This document shows, in pieces, positions 17,286 through 26,200 of a stretch of DNA of 50,954 nt; position 1 is the stretch's first letter, and each line of letters begins with the position of its first letter. Origin of the DNA: an uncultured Bacteroides sp. (lineage in GTDB: Bacteria > Bacteroidota > Bacteroidia > Bacteroidales > Bacteroidaceae); NCBI GenBank assembly GCA_944319875.1, contig CALUFR010000077.1, positions 1 through 50,954 of the forward strand, read 5' to 3'. A model generated the notes under the pieces. The model had not been told where the DNA came from, ran no database searches, and saw only the letters and a list, made by a program, of their open reading frames with translations. Both the position numbers and the translations under genes were made by a program.

Positions 17286-18737
17286 TCATCCCGGAAGGAT
17301 AGCAAGGAATTCAAAGTCATTGATATTACACATGCCGTCAAAAGCGGCGACAATCGTTACCGAGAAGCTTTCCCCTTTTTTTCCGCCTGGGAAGAAGTAC
17401 GAACCGGGGCTGGTGAGTTTCGTCTTACTCTTTTCTTTCACGGCCACCGTTACTGCATTGCTTGACATTAAAGACTTAGGGCAATCTTTCAAGAGTACGC
17501 CTGAAATCACGAATTCATATCCCCCGTTCTTGGGACCATTGCAGACAACCTTTTGCACATCCCAGTAGGCTAAGTTGGTCGCATGAAATTTTACTTCTCC
17601 ATTATTTAAGGAAGATTGAGACTGTGAGGACTCGGCTGTTCCGTCCTTTGCCGCATAGGGTGAAACATGTTCGCTGGCTTTGCTCTCATCCGTCGGCTCA
17701 TAGTAAGTGATGGTTCGCTTGATGACTATCTCCGCCAGTTGGTTTCCTTCCTCATCAGGCTCTAAATAATTCATCGGATACTCACCACGGTAGTAACTGT
17801 TCATTAAGGTACTCAATACTCCGGGATAGCTGATCATGCGCTTTTCCGTCCAGTTGTTTTGCTCGTCGTAGACGTATTCAAACCTGACGCTGAATTCATT
17901 GGGATACTTTCGCGGATATACAGTATCCGTGTAATGCCACAAGACAACATCGTTGTTCTCATTATATTCATACGAACTTTGGCTGTCAATGGAGTCAATG
18001 TTGTAGGCTTCCATATTCTGAGGAATGGACATGCATCTGAGAGAGGCGATTCTTCCCTGATCATCATAAGCGGGAACAATGTCGCGATCACCCCGCGTCA
18101 ATCCATGAGTCGGAATGCGCGTCTGTTTCAATTGAATGCGAGTCACCTGCCCCCGTTCGTTATAAGTAAGCTTGTCGCTGCCGGATTTCCCATTCTCAAT
18201 ATATGCGACGGAGGTACATATGCCCTTACCGTTGTATTGGAATTGTTTCTGAACCGATACACGATTAAATGCCAGCATCGAACGGGTGTCCATCTTCCCA
18301 TCCTCGCTAAGACTGATTTCGTCAATCGGGCTTCCCTTAAAGCCTTTGCTCTCCCTGCCTTTGTATAAAGTTTTTTGCTCAAAAGCCGTCTGCGTCAGAT
18401 TGCCGGCTTCATTATAATAAAAGCGCCAGTCATGCATTTCGCGGATATAACTTCCAAATATATAGGTCACGTTCAGTAACTTGCCGTCACTGCTGAAGAT
18501 CCACAACAAGGGTTGAGCCGTTTCATAGACAATCTTTCTCACTTTTCCCTTTACGCCCATCTTCGCCCGGTCGTCGGGGTAGTTCACAAAGTCGGGAAAC
18601 TGAGAAGCACTCCACAAATGTTCCTCTGTAGGTTCCAAATAGAGATGTACGGGGGACGTTCCTAATTTCTCATCCTGGCTGCATGACAGGCACAATGTAA
18701 ATACAAAGAGGCTTGTCAGAATGTGTCGTTTACGCAT
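17286..18737 (-). CDS. Lipoprotein with YD/RHS-like repeats
   Basis: A 483-residue protein. The N-terminus has a lipoprotein signal ending LCLSC at about residues 16-20, so the Cys would be lipidated and the protein anchored in the outer membrane. The middle holds repeated short blocks of the YD type: FYYNEAGNLTQTA, LTYNERGQVTRIQ, AYDDQGRIASLR, YEYNENNDVVLW and VYDEQNNWTEKR. These are the strands of a beta-spiral as in RHS proteins, though no toxin-release region is seen. The last 110 residues form a separate, Ser/Lys-rich segment (WDVQKVVCNGPKN onward) that I do not recognise. No cognate immunity or secretion genes are adjacent. A cell-surface binding or structural role is inferred. Confidence 0.75.
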   Translation of the reverse strand: MRKRHILTSLFVFTLCLSCSQDEKLGTSPVHLYLEPTEEHLWSASQFPDFVNYPDDRAKMGVKGKVRKIVYETAQPLLWIFSSDGKLLNVTYIFGSYIREMHDWRFYYNEAGNLTQTAFEQKTLYKGRESKGFKGSPIDEISLSEDGKMDTRSMLAFNRVSVQKQFQYNGKGICTSVAYIENGKSGSDKLTYNERGQVTRIQLKQTRIPTHGLTRGDRDIVPAYDDQGRIASLRCMSIPQNMEAYNIDSIDSQSSYEYNENNDVVLWHYTDTVYPRKYPNEFSVRFEYVYDEQNNWTEKRMISYPGVLSTLMNSYYRGEYPMNYLEPDEEGNQLAEIVIKRTITYYEPTDESKASEHVSPYAAKDGTAESSQSQSSLNNGEVKFHATNLAYWDVQKVVCNGPKNGGYEFVISGVLLKDCPKSLMSSNAVTVAVKEKSKTKLTSPGSYFFPGGKKGESFSVTIVAAFDGMCNINDFEFLAILPG

Positions 18738-18774
18738 GTTGATTACAGTTTATGTTTACAAATATTTGAAGGTA

Positions 18775-18782
18775 CAAAGGTA
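18775..18782 (-). promoter_or_regulatory. Possible -7 box for the lipoprotein gene
   Basis: CAAAGGTA on the plus strand is TACCTTTG on the minus strand, fitting TAnnTTTG, 37 bases upstream of the ATG at 18737. No TTG is seen at the proper -33 distance. The rest of 18783-18932 is AT-rich with no gene. Confidence 0.45.
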
Positions 18783-18932
18783 TAGCCCAATCGCAAATAT
18801 ATAATATTTTTTCAAAAGAAGAAAATATACAATACAAAAACTGCAAATCAACACACACATTATCCTATCATTCAGACATTTTTTCCGTAATCAGCATGAA
18901 TAAAGATCGGACATACAGCCACAAGCCCCCCC

Positions 18933-20486
18933 TTAGAAAGGCACAGGCCCGTCGGTCCCCACTCCGCCGAAAGGATTGAAATCGGCCTCGGTGGGAGGAG
19001 GAGGGGTGGACGGACTGCCTATCGGAGCGTTCATGCGTGAGCCGAAGGTCGCTCCGCTTTCGCCGGGAGGAGGAATGATGAGATCGTCCTCGGGGTTCTG
19101 GAAACGGGTATATTGCCCGATAAACTTCAGGCGGACGTCGCCCACGGCACCGTTACGGTGCTTGGCAATGATGATCTCGGCCATGCCGCGCAGGTCGGTT
19201 CCATCGGCTGAGGTGTATATCTTGTAGTATTCGGGACGATGGATGAAACAGACCATGTCGGCATCCTGCTCGATGGCTCCGGACTCACGCAGGTCACTCA
19301 GCTGCGGACGCTTGCCCTCCTCACCCTCGCGGTTCTCCACACCACGGTTCAGCTGCGACAGGGCGATGATGGGGATGTTCAGCTCCTTGGCCAGTCCCTT
19401 GAGCGAACGCGAGATGGTGCTGACCTCTTCCTGGCGGCTGCCGTAGGACATGCCACTGGCGTTCATCAGCTGGAGGTAGTCGATGATGATGACCTTCACA
19501 CCATGCTCACGCACCAGTCGGCGGGCCTTCGTACGCAACTCGAAGACGGAGAGCGAAGGCGTGTCGTCCACGTAGAGCGGAGCGTCTATCAGGTCGCGCA
19601 GCTTGTAGTCCAGCTGCTGCCATTCATAGTCGGCCAGCTGTCCGCTCTTTATCTTATCACTCGGTATCTCGCAGACATTCGATATCAGACGGTTCACCAG
19701 CTGGACGTTGCTCATTTCGAGCGAGAACAGGGCCACTGGGTTGTGATAGTTCACGGCAATGTTCTTGGCCATGGACAGCACGAAGGCTGTCTTTCCCATG
19801 GCGGGACGCGCGGCTATAATAATAAGGTCGGAATTCTGCCAGCCCGAAGTCATCCGGTCCAGCTTGGTGAAGCCGCTCTCCAGTCCGCTCAGACCGTCGG
19901 TACGTGCGGCCGCTTTCTGCATCAGCTGATAGGCTTCGGAGATGACGGGATTAATCTGCGTATAGTCCTTCTTCATGTTCTGCTGCGAAATCTCGAAGAG
20001 CTTTCCTTCAGCTTCCTGCATCAGGTCGTCCACGTCGATCGTCTCGTCGAAAGCTTTTGTCTGAATGTTGCTGGCGAAGGTGATGAGATTGCGCGCCAAT
20101 GCTTTTTGGGCAATGATACGGGCATGATATTCAATGTGGGCAGACGAAGCCACTTTGCCGCTGAGCTGCGCCAGGTAGAAAGGCCCCCCCACCTCGTCCA
20201 GTTCGCCCCGCTTGGTGAGCTGCTCCTTGACGGTGAGGATGTCCACCGGTTTCTGATTGACGGCCAAATCTGTGATGGCGGAGTAAATCAGCTGATGGCG
20301 GTGTTCATAGAACGACTCCGGCCTCAGGATTTCGCTCACCAGCGAATAGGCGTCTTTCTCTATCATCAATGCGCCCAGTACGGCTTCCTCCAGTTCGGGA
20401 GCCTGGGGCTGAATGCGTCCGTAGTCGGTCACCGGCTGCGGCGTCTTGCTTCGCGACGTGCGTGTATTTCGTTTCTGTTCTGCCAC
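18933..20486 (-). CDS. dnaB: Replicative DNA helicase DnaB
   Basis: A 517-residue protein, standard length for the hexameric helicase that unwinds DNA ahead of the replisome. The N-terminal domain starts near APELEEAVLGALM. The RecA-like C-domain has Walker A ARPAMGKTAF at about 224-233, then VALFSLEMS and the Walker B region VIIIDYLQLM, and ends with SGAIEQDADMVCFIHRPEYY. No intein is present. The tail is Pro/Gly-rich (TPPPPTEADFNPFGG), as is common in this phylum. The start codon is GTG at 20486, because no in-frame ATG lies upstream before the promoter. It is divergent from ispE, with about 190 bases between them holding promoters for both. Confidence 0.97.
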   Translation of the reverse strand: MAEQKRNTRTSRSKTPQPVTDYGRIQPQAPELEEAVLGALMIEKDAYSLVSEILRPESFYEHRHQLIYSAITDLAVNQKPVDILTVKEQLTKRGELDEVGGPFYLAQLSGKVASSAHIEYHARIIAQKALARNLITFASNIQTKAFDETIDVDDLMQEAEGKLFEISQQNMKKDYTQINPVISEAYQLMQKAAARTDGLSGLESGFTKLDRMTSGWQNSDLIIIAARPAMGKTAFVLSMAKNIAVNYHNPVALFSLEMSNVQLVNRLISNVCEIPSDKIKSGQLADYEWQQLDYKLRDLIDAPLYVDDTPSLSVFELRTKARRLVREHGVKVIIIDYLQLMNASGMSYGSRQEEVSTISRSLKGLAKELNIPIIALSQLNRGVENREGEEGKRPQLSDLRESGAIEQDADMVCFIHRPEYYKIYTSADGTDLRGMAEIIIAKHRNGAVGDVRLKFIGQYTRFQNPEDDLIIPPPGESGATFGSRMNAPIGSPSTPPPPTEADFNPFGGVGTDGPVPF

Positions 20487-20554
20487 GGTCTTGAAATATA
20501 ATGAGTTAGTTATTGGCTGGTTGTTCTCTTTGTCTCTTCAGACAAAAGCGGAAA

Positions 20555-20562
20555 CAAAGATA
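20555..20562 (-). promoter_or_regulatory. -7 box for dnaB
   Basis: CAAAGATA on plus is TATCTTTG on minus, a full match to TAnnTTTG, about 70 bases before the GTG start. No clear -33 element is seen. Confidence 0.5.
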
Positions 20563-20639
20563 GGGGAAATTCTTCATACTCCGTCTTCACCGCACTTCTT
20601 TTTATGAAACGTTTATGCGGCAGTTCGCCGGTTTATTCT

Positions 20640-20647
20640 TACATTTG
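20640..20647 (+). promoter_or_regulatory. -7 box for ispE
   Basis: TACATTTG fits TAnnTTTG and ends 31 bases before the ATG at 20679. The -33 region has only a weak TTTA. Confidence 0.5.
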
Positions 20648-20678
20648 TGGCAAGAACATCCAATAAGCTGAGATTTAT

Positions 20679-21506
20679 ATGATAACCTTTCCGAACGCGA
20701 AAATAAATCTGGGGCTGAATATCACGGAGAAGCGCCCCGACGGATACCACAATCTGGAAACAGTCTTCTACCCCATCCCACTGGAGGACGCGCTGGAGAT
20801 ATGCCCGCGCAAAGAAGGCGAAGGCAGCTATTCGCTCACGCAAAGCGGGCTGACCATTGAGGGAGAGGCAGACCGAAACTTGGTAGTGAAAGCCTTCAAG
20901 CTGCTGAATGAGACCTATAACCTGCCGCCTACGGACATCTTCCTACACAAGCGCATCCCTTCGGGCGCGGGACTGGGAGGCGGTTCCGCCGATGCGGCTT
21001 TTATGCTGAAGCTGCTGAACGAGGCCTACAACCTGCATCTGACAGACGAACAATTGGAGGACTACGCGGCCCGACTGGGAGCGGACTGTGCCTTCTTCAT
21101 CCGCAACCGCGCCACGTATGCCGAGGGCATCGGCAATATCTTCTCGCCCGTAGAACTTTCACTGGCCGGCTGGCAATTGCTGCTGGTAAAGCCGGATATT
21201 TTCGTTTCCACGCGCGATGCCTTTGCCCGCATCCGTCCACGACATCCAGAACGCAATGTGAAAGAAATCATAGCGCAACCAGTGGAGAGCTGGAAGGACT
21301 GCCTCGTGAACGATTTCGAGGAAAGTGTGTTTCCCCAATTCCCCGCCATCGGTGACATCAAGGCCGAACTTTACCGCCTCGGTGCTGTCTATGCCTCGAT
21401 GAGTGGTTCGGGCTCGTCGGTCTATGGACTGTTTGCTCCCGGCACTCCCCTGCCCGATGCGGATTTCGGCACAGAGAATCAGGTGTTCCGGCTAACACTG
21501 AAGTGA
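20679..21506 (+). CDS. ispE: 4-diphosphocytidyl-2-C-methyl-D-erythritol kinase
   Basis: A 275-residue GHMP kinase of the MEP isoprenoid pathway. It phosphorylates CDP-methylerythritol at the 2-OH. The N-terminus [21 protein letters not shown] is broken as in the family, with the conserved AKINLGL and RPDGYH. The ATP loop [12 protein letters not shown] is at about residues 95-106, and the C-terminal [12 protein letters not shown] (about residues 243-254) is the third GHMP motif. All active motifs are intact. It stands alone on the plus strand, divergent from dnaB and convergent with purT. A hairpin repeat fills the convergent gap. Confidence 0.96.
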   Translation: MITFPNAKINLGLNITEKRPDGYHNLETVFYPIPLEDALEICPRKEGEGSYSLTQSGLTIEGEADRNLVVKAFKLLNETYNLPPTDIFLHKRIPSGAGLGGGSADAAFMLKLLNEAYNLHLTDEQLEDYAARLGADCAFFIRNRATYAEGIGNIFSPVELSLAGWQLLLVKPDIFVSTRDAFARIRPRHPERNVKEIIAQPVESWKDCLVNDFEESVFPQFPAIGDIKAELYRLGAVYASMSGSGSSVYGLFAPGTPLPDADFGTENQVFRLTLK

Positions 21507-21522
21507 GCGGGGATAAAAATAC

Positions 21523-21603
21523 AGGGTGTGTCAAAATACGTAGTGGTAACTTAATTCTCCTCCTCCTGGGAGGTTGAATACTTCCCTACATTTTGACACC
21601 CCT
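21523..21603. repeat. Palindromic hairpin repeat, copy 3 (convergent ispE/purT gap)
   Basis: AGGGTGTGTCAAAAT (21523-21537) pairs with ATTTTGACACCCCT (21590-21603). An inner CTCC/GGGAG stem is present. The internal segment ACGTAGTGGTAACTTAATT is identical to that of copy 1. It sits between two converging genes, where it could act as a two-way terminator. Confidence 0.85.
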
Positions 21604-21630
21604 CTCTTCAGTCAATAAGGCATTTCCTTA

Positions 21631-22797
21631 TCAATATACTTCCACCTTATCGGCCAAGGCTTTGGCTTTGTCGCGCAAGGCATCCAAGTCGCTACCCAAA
21701 GGCGCATAGCAGAGCACTACACCCATGCGGCGGTTGACGCGCGTAGTAGGCTTGCCGAAGATACGCAGGTAGGTGTCCTCGGCCTCGGTAACCGCCTCCA
21801 TGCCCCGGTAGTTGGGACGTTCCTGGCTGGCAATGGGCGAAAGAATGACCGCACTGGCTCCCATGCGTTCTTGCTTGATGTTGGGAATGGGCAGACCAAG
21901 AACGGCACGCAGGTGCAGTTCGAATTCATTCAAGTTCTGTGTGCCGGCCAATGTCACCATACCCGTGTCGTGCGGACGGGGTGAAAGTTCGGAGAAATAA
22001 ACACCGTTCTCATGACTCAGGAAGAATTCCACACCCCACAGGCCGGCACCGGTCAGGGCACGTGTCACCTTTTCAGCCATCTCCTGCGCCTCTTTCAAGT
22101 GGGCAGGGTCAATGTGTGCAGGCTGGAAACTCTCACGATAGTCGCCGCCCTTCTGTACATGACCGATGGGAGGACAGAACAACGTGGGACCATTCTTCTG
22201 CGTCACGGTAAGCAGCGTAATCTCGCTGTCAAACTTGATAAACTCTTCAATGATAAGTTCCTTGATATCCCCGCGGCTTCCGTTGCAGCCATATTCCCAA
22301 GCATGCTCCAACTCGTCGGCACTCTTCACCAGTGACTGTCCCTTGCCGGAAGATGACATCAGCGGCTTTACCACACAGGGGAAACCGATCTTGGCGGCAG
22401 CTTCCTTCAGCTCGTCGAGCGACTTGGCATAGAAATACTTCGCCGTCTTCAAGCCCAGCTCCTTGGCAGCCAGGTCGCGGATGGCCTTGCGGTTCATGGT
22501 GAAGTTCACCGCCCGTGCACTGGGCACCACTTGAATGCCTTCCTTCTCGAAGTCATAAAGACGTTCGGTGCGGATGGCTTCTATCTCGGGGACAATGATA
22601 TCCGGCTGATGCTTACGCACCACGCGCTCCAACGCATCACCATCAAGCATACTGAATACTTCACATTCGTCTGCCACCTGCATGGCGGGAGCACCGGCAT
22701 ACGAATCGCAGGCAATGATATACTGCCCCTTACGCTGGGCGGCAATCACAAACTCTTTTCCTAACTCACCGGAACCTAATAATAAAATTTTCTTCAT
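21631..22797 (-). CDS. purT: Formate-dependent phosphoribosylglycinamide formyltransferase
   Basis: A 388-residue ATP-grasp enzyme that makes formyl-GAR from formate, ATP and GAR in purine synthesis, without folate. The start [20 protein letters not shown] is the family start. A frame extension of 19 residues further upstream does not resemble it. The ATP-grasp core shows [15 protein letters not shown] (about residues 150-165) and [13 protein letters not shown] (about residues 281-293), both typical of PurT. The C-terminus with GRP-like loops is complete. It lies downstream of the DUF4301 gene, but a strong hairpin at 22829-22860 separates the two. Confidence 0.96.
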   Translation of the reverse strand: MKKILLLGSGELGKEFVIAAQRKGQYIIACDSYAGAPAMQVADECEVFSMLDGDALERVVRKHQPDIIVPEIEAIRTERLYDFEKEGIQVVPSARAVNFTMNRKAIRDLAAKELGLKTAKYFYAKSLDELKEAAAKIGFPCVVKPLMSSSGKGQSLVKSADELEHAWEYGCNGSRGDIKELIIEEFIKFDSEITLLTVTQKNGPTLFCPPIGHVQKGGDYRESFQPAHIDPAHLKEAQEMAEKVTRALTGAGLWGVEFFLSHENGVYFSELSPRPHDTGMVTLAGTQNLNEFELHLRAVLGLPIPNIKQERMGASAVILSPIASQERPNYRGMEAVTEAEDTYLRIFGKPTTRVNRRMGVVLCYAPLGSDLDALRDKAKALADKVEVY

Positions 22798-22828
22798 CGT
22801 TATAATAATCTGTCTAACTAAATAAGGA

Positions 22829-22860
22829 AGGAGGATGCACTCCCTCTGACGCATCCTCCT
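22829..22860 (-). terminator. Hairpin between DUF4301 gene and purT
   Basis: AGGAGGATGC (22829-22838) and GCATCCTCCT (22851-22860) are a perfect 10-base inverted repeat with a 12-base loop, 18 bases after the DUF4301 stop. It probably ends or attenuates that transcript before purT. Confidence 0.6.
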
Positions 22861-22878
22861 AAGTGTGTCTATCGGATT

Positions 22879-24396
22879 TTATTGATGTTGGTCTCTCAAC
22901 AAATCGTTCACCGTCTTCACGGGATTGAAGGTGCTCAAAGGCACTTCCACAAACACGGTATTCCAGTCGCTCATCGCGCCGTTCCACAAGCCGGGCAGTT
23001 CGAGAGCTTTCAGGTCCTTGCCGTTTTTAGACTTGTAAGAGATGAAACCGGTGGCCTTATCCACATAGTTCACCAGGTCGAACTTATGTCCCTTGTAGTC
23101 GCGCACGGCACAGACAAGGTCTACGGGATTGAAGTGGGTTCCCTTCTCGAACATGGCCTTCTTTTCGGGATCCTTCATGTCTATCTGCGAGCTTTCCAGA
23201 ATTTGCAGGGAAATGGTGCCGTCACTATTATAAGCCAGGAACGGACCGCCACCGGGTTCGCCCACATTCTTCACCATACCGCAGACGCGCATCGGGCGGT
23301 TCAGTTTCTTTTTCAGATAGATGGCCAGTTCCGAATCTTCGAGGTTCTTCGTTTCGGGGTTCTTGCAATGCAGTTCTTTCTGAAGGAACTGGAGGATTTC
23401 AAGTACCTGGTCGTGGGTGTACTTGCCGCTGTCAAGCAGTTGCAGGTAAGAGAACGCCTTCTGTTGCAAAGTCACCAACACGCCTGCAATCAGTTTTTTG
23501 TATAATACCGTATCACCCTTCAACTTATCGGGCACTACATTGTCGATATTCTTGATAAAGATGACATCGGCATCCAGGTCATTCAGGTTCTCAATGAGAG
23601 CCCCGTGTCCACCCGGGCGGAAAAGAAGCTTGCCATTGTCGCGGAACGGCTTGTTATCCATGTCGGCGGCGATGGTGTCCGTACTGGGCTTCTGTTCGGA
23701 GAAGCTGACATTGTAGTCCACACCGTATTTTTTGGCATAAGCGGCAGCTTTTTCATCGACCAACGCCTTGAACAGGGCGCGATGTTCAGCCGATACGGTA
23801 AAATGAACGTTCACCTTGCCATTCTTGTTTGCGGCATAAAGCGCACCTTCCACGAGATGCTCCTCCACGGGCGTACGGTTTCCGTCTTCATATTTATGGA
23901 ACTTCAACAGGCCCTTTGGCAAAGCCCCGTAATTCAGTCCGGCCGCATCCAAGAGAGCCGCCACCACCGCTTTATAATTACCGGCAGCCACCAGATCCGC
24001 CACATTCTTCCCGGCGGTCTTCAGGCAGGCATTGTCCAGGTCTGCATAAAAAGCGAACTTGTCAATCTTCTCAAAGAAAGTCTTTTCAAAGGAAGTCTGC
24101 GGCACATCATACTCAGCGCCCAAAAATTCAAATAAATTCTTGAACATACGGCTGGCAGCCCCCGAGGCAGGAACGAACTTCACCACCGTCTTGTCTGTCT
24201 GCATGTAAGCATCCCACGCATCCAGATACGTCTTCTGCTCATCGGATGTGGGTACTAAAATACCATTGTCTACAGAAGCGGCGGCAGCCAATCTCAAATA
24301 AGGAAATCCCTTCTCAAAACAGGCCAGCTGTTCCTCGATTTGTTTCTCACTGATGCCTTTCTTTTCAAGTAGTTCTTGATCTTGTGATGTCATCAT
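22879..24396 (-). CDS. DUF4301 family protein
   Basis: A 505-residue protein of the DUF4301 family, common in Bacteroidetes and without an assigned function. No signal peptide or membrane segment is seen, so it should be cytoplasmic. Features include the N-terminal KKGISEKQIEEQLACFEKG, a phosphate-binding-like loop VKFVPASGAASRMFK (about 72-86), FRPGGHGALIENLNDLDAD (about 274-292), and PMRVCGMVKNVGEPGGGPF (about 359-377). The mix of Gly-rich loops and conserved charged segments resembles nucleotidyltransferase/UTP-sugar enzymes, but this is only a visual impression. The start may be the second Met (24393). The upstream promoter fits well. Confidence 0.85.
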   Translation of the reverse strand: MMTSQDQELLEKKGISEKQIEEQLACFEKGFPYLRLAAAASVDNGILVPTSDEQKTYLDAWDAYMQTDKTVVKFVPASGAASRMFKNLFEFLGAEYDVPQTSFEKTFFEKIDKFAFYADLDNACLKTAGKNVADLVAAGNYKAVVAALLDAAGLNYGALPKGLLKFHKYEDGNRTPVEEHLVEGALYAANKNGKVNVHFTVSAEHRALFKALVDEKAAAYAKKYGVDYNVSFSEQKPSTDTIAADMDNKPFRDNGKLLFRPGGHGALIENLNDLDADVIFIKNIDNVVPDKLKGDTVLYKKLIAGVLVTLQQKAFSYLQLLDSGKYTHDQVLEILQFLQKELHCKNPETKNLEDSELAIYLKKKLNRPMRVCGMVKNVGEPGGGPFLAYNSDGTISLQILESSQIDMKDPEKKAMFEKGTHFNPVDLVCAVRDYKGHKFDLVNYVDKATGFISYKSKNGKDLKALELPGLWNGAMSDWNTVFVEVPLSTFNPVKTVNDLLRDQHQ

Positions 24397-24431
24397 AAAA
24401 TGCGTTTTTTAGATTTCTGTCTTTATTGCCC

Positions 24432-24462
24432 CAAAAGTACAAAAAACTGAAACAGCAGGCAA
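24432..24462 (-). promoter_or_regulatory. Promoter of the DUF4301 gene
   Basis: On the minus strand TACTTTTG (24439-24432) matches TAnnTTTG, and TTG (24462-24460) lies 20 bases upstream, the expected -33 spacing. The start codon is 36 bases downstream. Confidence 0.65.
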
Positions 24463-24602
24463 GAAAAAGCGGAAAAATCATTGGCGGGGGATAAACTCTC
24501 CCATCTGCTCAAAAAGAAATTTCGCAAATTTATTCCGCTCCTTATCAATCACACATCTGTAATTTATAAGCCACAAAAACAAAAAGTCTCGGATAAAAGA
24601 TG

Positions 24603-24610
24603 TATATTTG
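24603..24610 (+). promoter_or_regulatory. -7 box for the K+/H+ antiporter gene
   Basis: TATATTTG fits TAnnTTTG and ends 20 bases before the ATG at 24630. It overlaps an in-frame ATG at 24600, which argues that 24600 is not the start codon. No clear -33 TTG is seen. Confidence 0.55.
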
Positions 24611-24629
24611 CCCCACAAAAATCACTATC

Positions 24630-26081
24630 ATGTTGTTTACTCCTGAAAATATCCTGCTCGTAGGCTCCATCCTGCTGTTCGTCAGTATTCTGGCCGGAAA
24701 GACCGGTTATCGTTTCGGTGTTCCCACCCTGTTGCTTTTCCTCGTTGTCGGCATGCTGTTCGGCAGTGACGGTCTGGGCATCCAGTTCTACAACATGGAA
24801 GCCGCCCAGTTCATTGGCATGATTGCCCTCAGCATCATCCTGTTTACCGGTGGTATGGACACCAAGTTCATAGAAATCAAGCCCGTACTCGCTCCGGGTA
24901 TCGTCCTGTCCACCATAGGAGTGCTGTTCACCACCTTGTTTACAGGCCTCTTTATCTGGTGGCTGTCGGGCATGAGCTGGACCAACATCCATTTTCCGCT
25001 TATCCCGTCGCTGCTGCTGGCCGCCACCATGTCGTCCACCGATTCGGCTTCCGTCTTTTCCATCCTGCGCTCGCAAAAGATCAACCTGAAACACAACCTG
25101 CGCCCCATGCTCGAACTGGAAAGCGGAAGCAACGACCCAATGGCCTACATGCTGACCATTGTCCTCATTCAGCTGACCCAAACGGCCGGCATGGGCTGGA
25201 TGCAGATTGCAGGCTCTTTCATGATCCAGTTCATCGTGGGAGCCGCCGCAGGATATTTGCTTGGCAAACTGGCCATTGTCATGCTGAACAAGCTGAACAT
25301 CGACAATTCCTCCCTCTACCCCATCCTGCTGCTGGCGTTCATCTTCTTTACGTTTGCCGTCACCAGCCTCCTGAACGGAAACGGCTACCTGGCCGTCTAC
25401 CTAGCGGGTATGATGGTGGGTAATCACAGAATAGCCAACCGTAAGGAAATCAACACGTTCATGGACGGCCTGACCTGGCTCTTCCAAATCATCATGTTCC
25501 TCTGCCTGGGTCTGTTGGTCAATCCGCACGAGATGCTCGAAGTAGCAGCCGTGGCCTTGCTCATCGGAGCCTTTATGATTCTCGTGGGGCGTCCGCTCAG
25601 CGTATATATCAGCCTGCTTCCTTTTGGGAAGAAAATCACCCATAAGTCACGCCTGTTCGTCTCATGGGTGGGGTTGCGTGGAGCCGTTCCCATCATCTTC
25701 GCCACCTATCCCGTCGTGGCCGAGGTGCCGGGAGCCAACAGCATCTTCAACATTGTCTTCTTCATCACCATCCTGTCGCTCATCGTGCAAGGAACCACCA
25801 TCACCGCTGCCTCACGCTTGTTAGGTCTCTCCCTTCCACAGCCGAAGACGGGTAACGACTTCGGTGTGGAGCTACCCGAGGAAATTGACTCCGACCTCCA
25901 TGACATGACCATCACTGCTGAGATTTTGGAAAAAGCTTCCACCCTGAAAGACATGAATCTGCCTAAAGGTACTCTTGTGATGATTGTCAAACGACAGGAT
26001 GAATACCTGATTCCCAACGGTTCACTAAAGTTACACGAAGGCGACAAACTGTTGCTTATCTCGGAAAAGGCTAAAGAATGA
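24630..26081 (+). CDS. Potassium/proton antiporter, CPA1 type with C-terminal RCK domain
   Basis: A 483-residue inner-membrane protein with about twelve transmembrane segments in residues 1-395, then a cytoplasmic TrkA_C/RCK-C domain of about 70 residues (ITAEILEKASTLKDMNLPKG through GDKLLLISEKAKE). The membrane part shows FTGGMDTKF, SSTDSASVFSILR and ELESGSNDPMAYML, the conserved ion-path segment of CvrA/NhaP2-type antiporters. Function: cation efflux for pH, K+ and volume control. The C-terminal domain probably senses a nucleotide. The start is set by MLFTPENILLVGS. A longer frame begins upstream but overlaps the promoter box. Confidence 0.93.
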   Translation: MLFTPENILLVGSILLFVSILAGKTGYRFGVPTLLLFLVVGMLFGSDGLGIQFYNMEAAQFIGMIALSIILFTGGMDTKFIEIKPVLAPGIVLSTIGVLFTTLFTGLFIWWLSGMSWTNIHFPLIPSLLLAATMSSTDSASVFSILRSQKINLKHNLRPMLELESGSNDPMAYMLTIVLIQLTQTAGMGWMQIAGSFMIQFIVGAAAGYLLGKLAIVMLNKLNIDNSSLYPILLLAFIFFTFAVTSLLNGNGYLAVYLAGMMVGNHRIANRKEINTFMDGLTWLFQIIMFLCLGLLVNPHEMLEVAAVALLIGAFMILVGRPLSVYISLLPFGKKITHKSRLFVSWVGLRGAVPIIFATYPVVAEVPGANSIFNIVFFITILSLIVQGTTITAASRLLGLSLPQPKTGNDFGVELPEEIDSDLHDMTITAEILEKASTLKDMNLPKGTLVMIVKRQDEYLIPNGSLKLHEGDKLLLISEKAKE

Positions 26082-26135
26082 GCCGTTAAGACCACTGTTA
26101 CGGCCCTTCAAGTCAAGAAAAATAATGAAAACTGC

Positions 26136-26166
26136 TTGCAGGAGATAACCAGAAGCCCTATCTTTG
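26136..26166 (+). promoter_or_regulatory. Promoter of the AMP-ligase gene
   Basis: TTG (26136-26138) and TATCTTTG (26159-26166) are 20 bases apart, a close match to the Bacteroidetes promoter, 34 bases before the ATG at 26201. Confidence 0.7.
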
Positions 26167-26200
26167 CGCAGTTTTAAACAAAACGTGCAAAAAAGAGCCA

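Noticed and set aside
19239..20501. A 420-residue open frame on the plus strand opposite dnaB
   Set aside because: The helicase on the other strand is full length with all motifs. The antisense frame shows no family features.
26083..26105. Possible terminator after the antiporter gene (GCCGT/ACGGC)
   Set aside because: The stem is only five bases with no T-run. Too weak to call.
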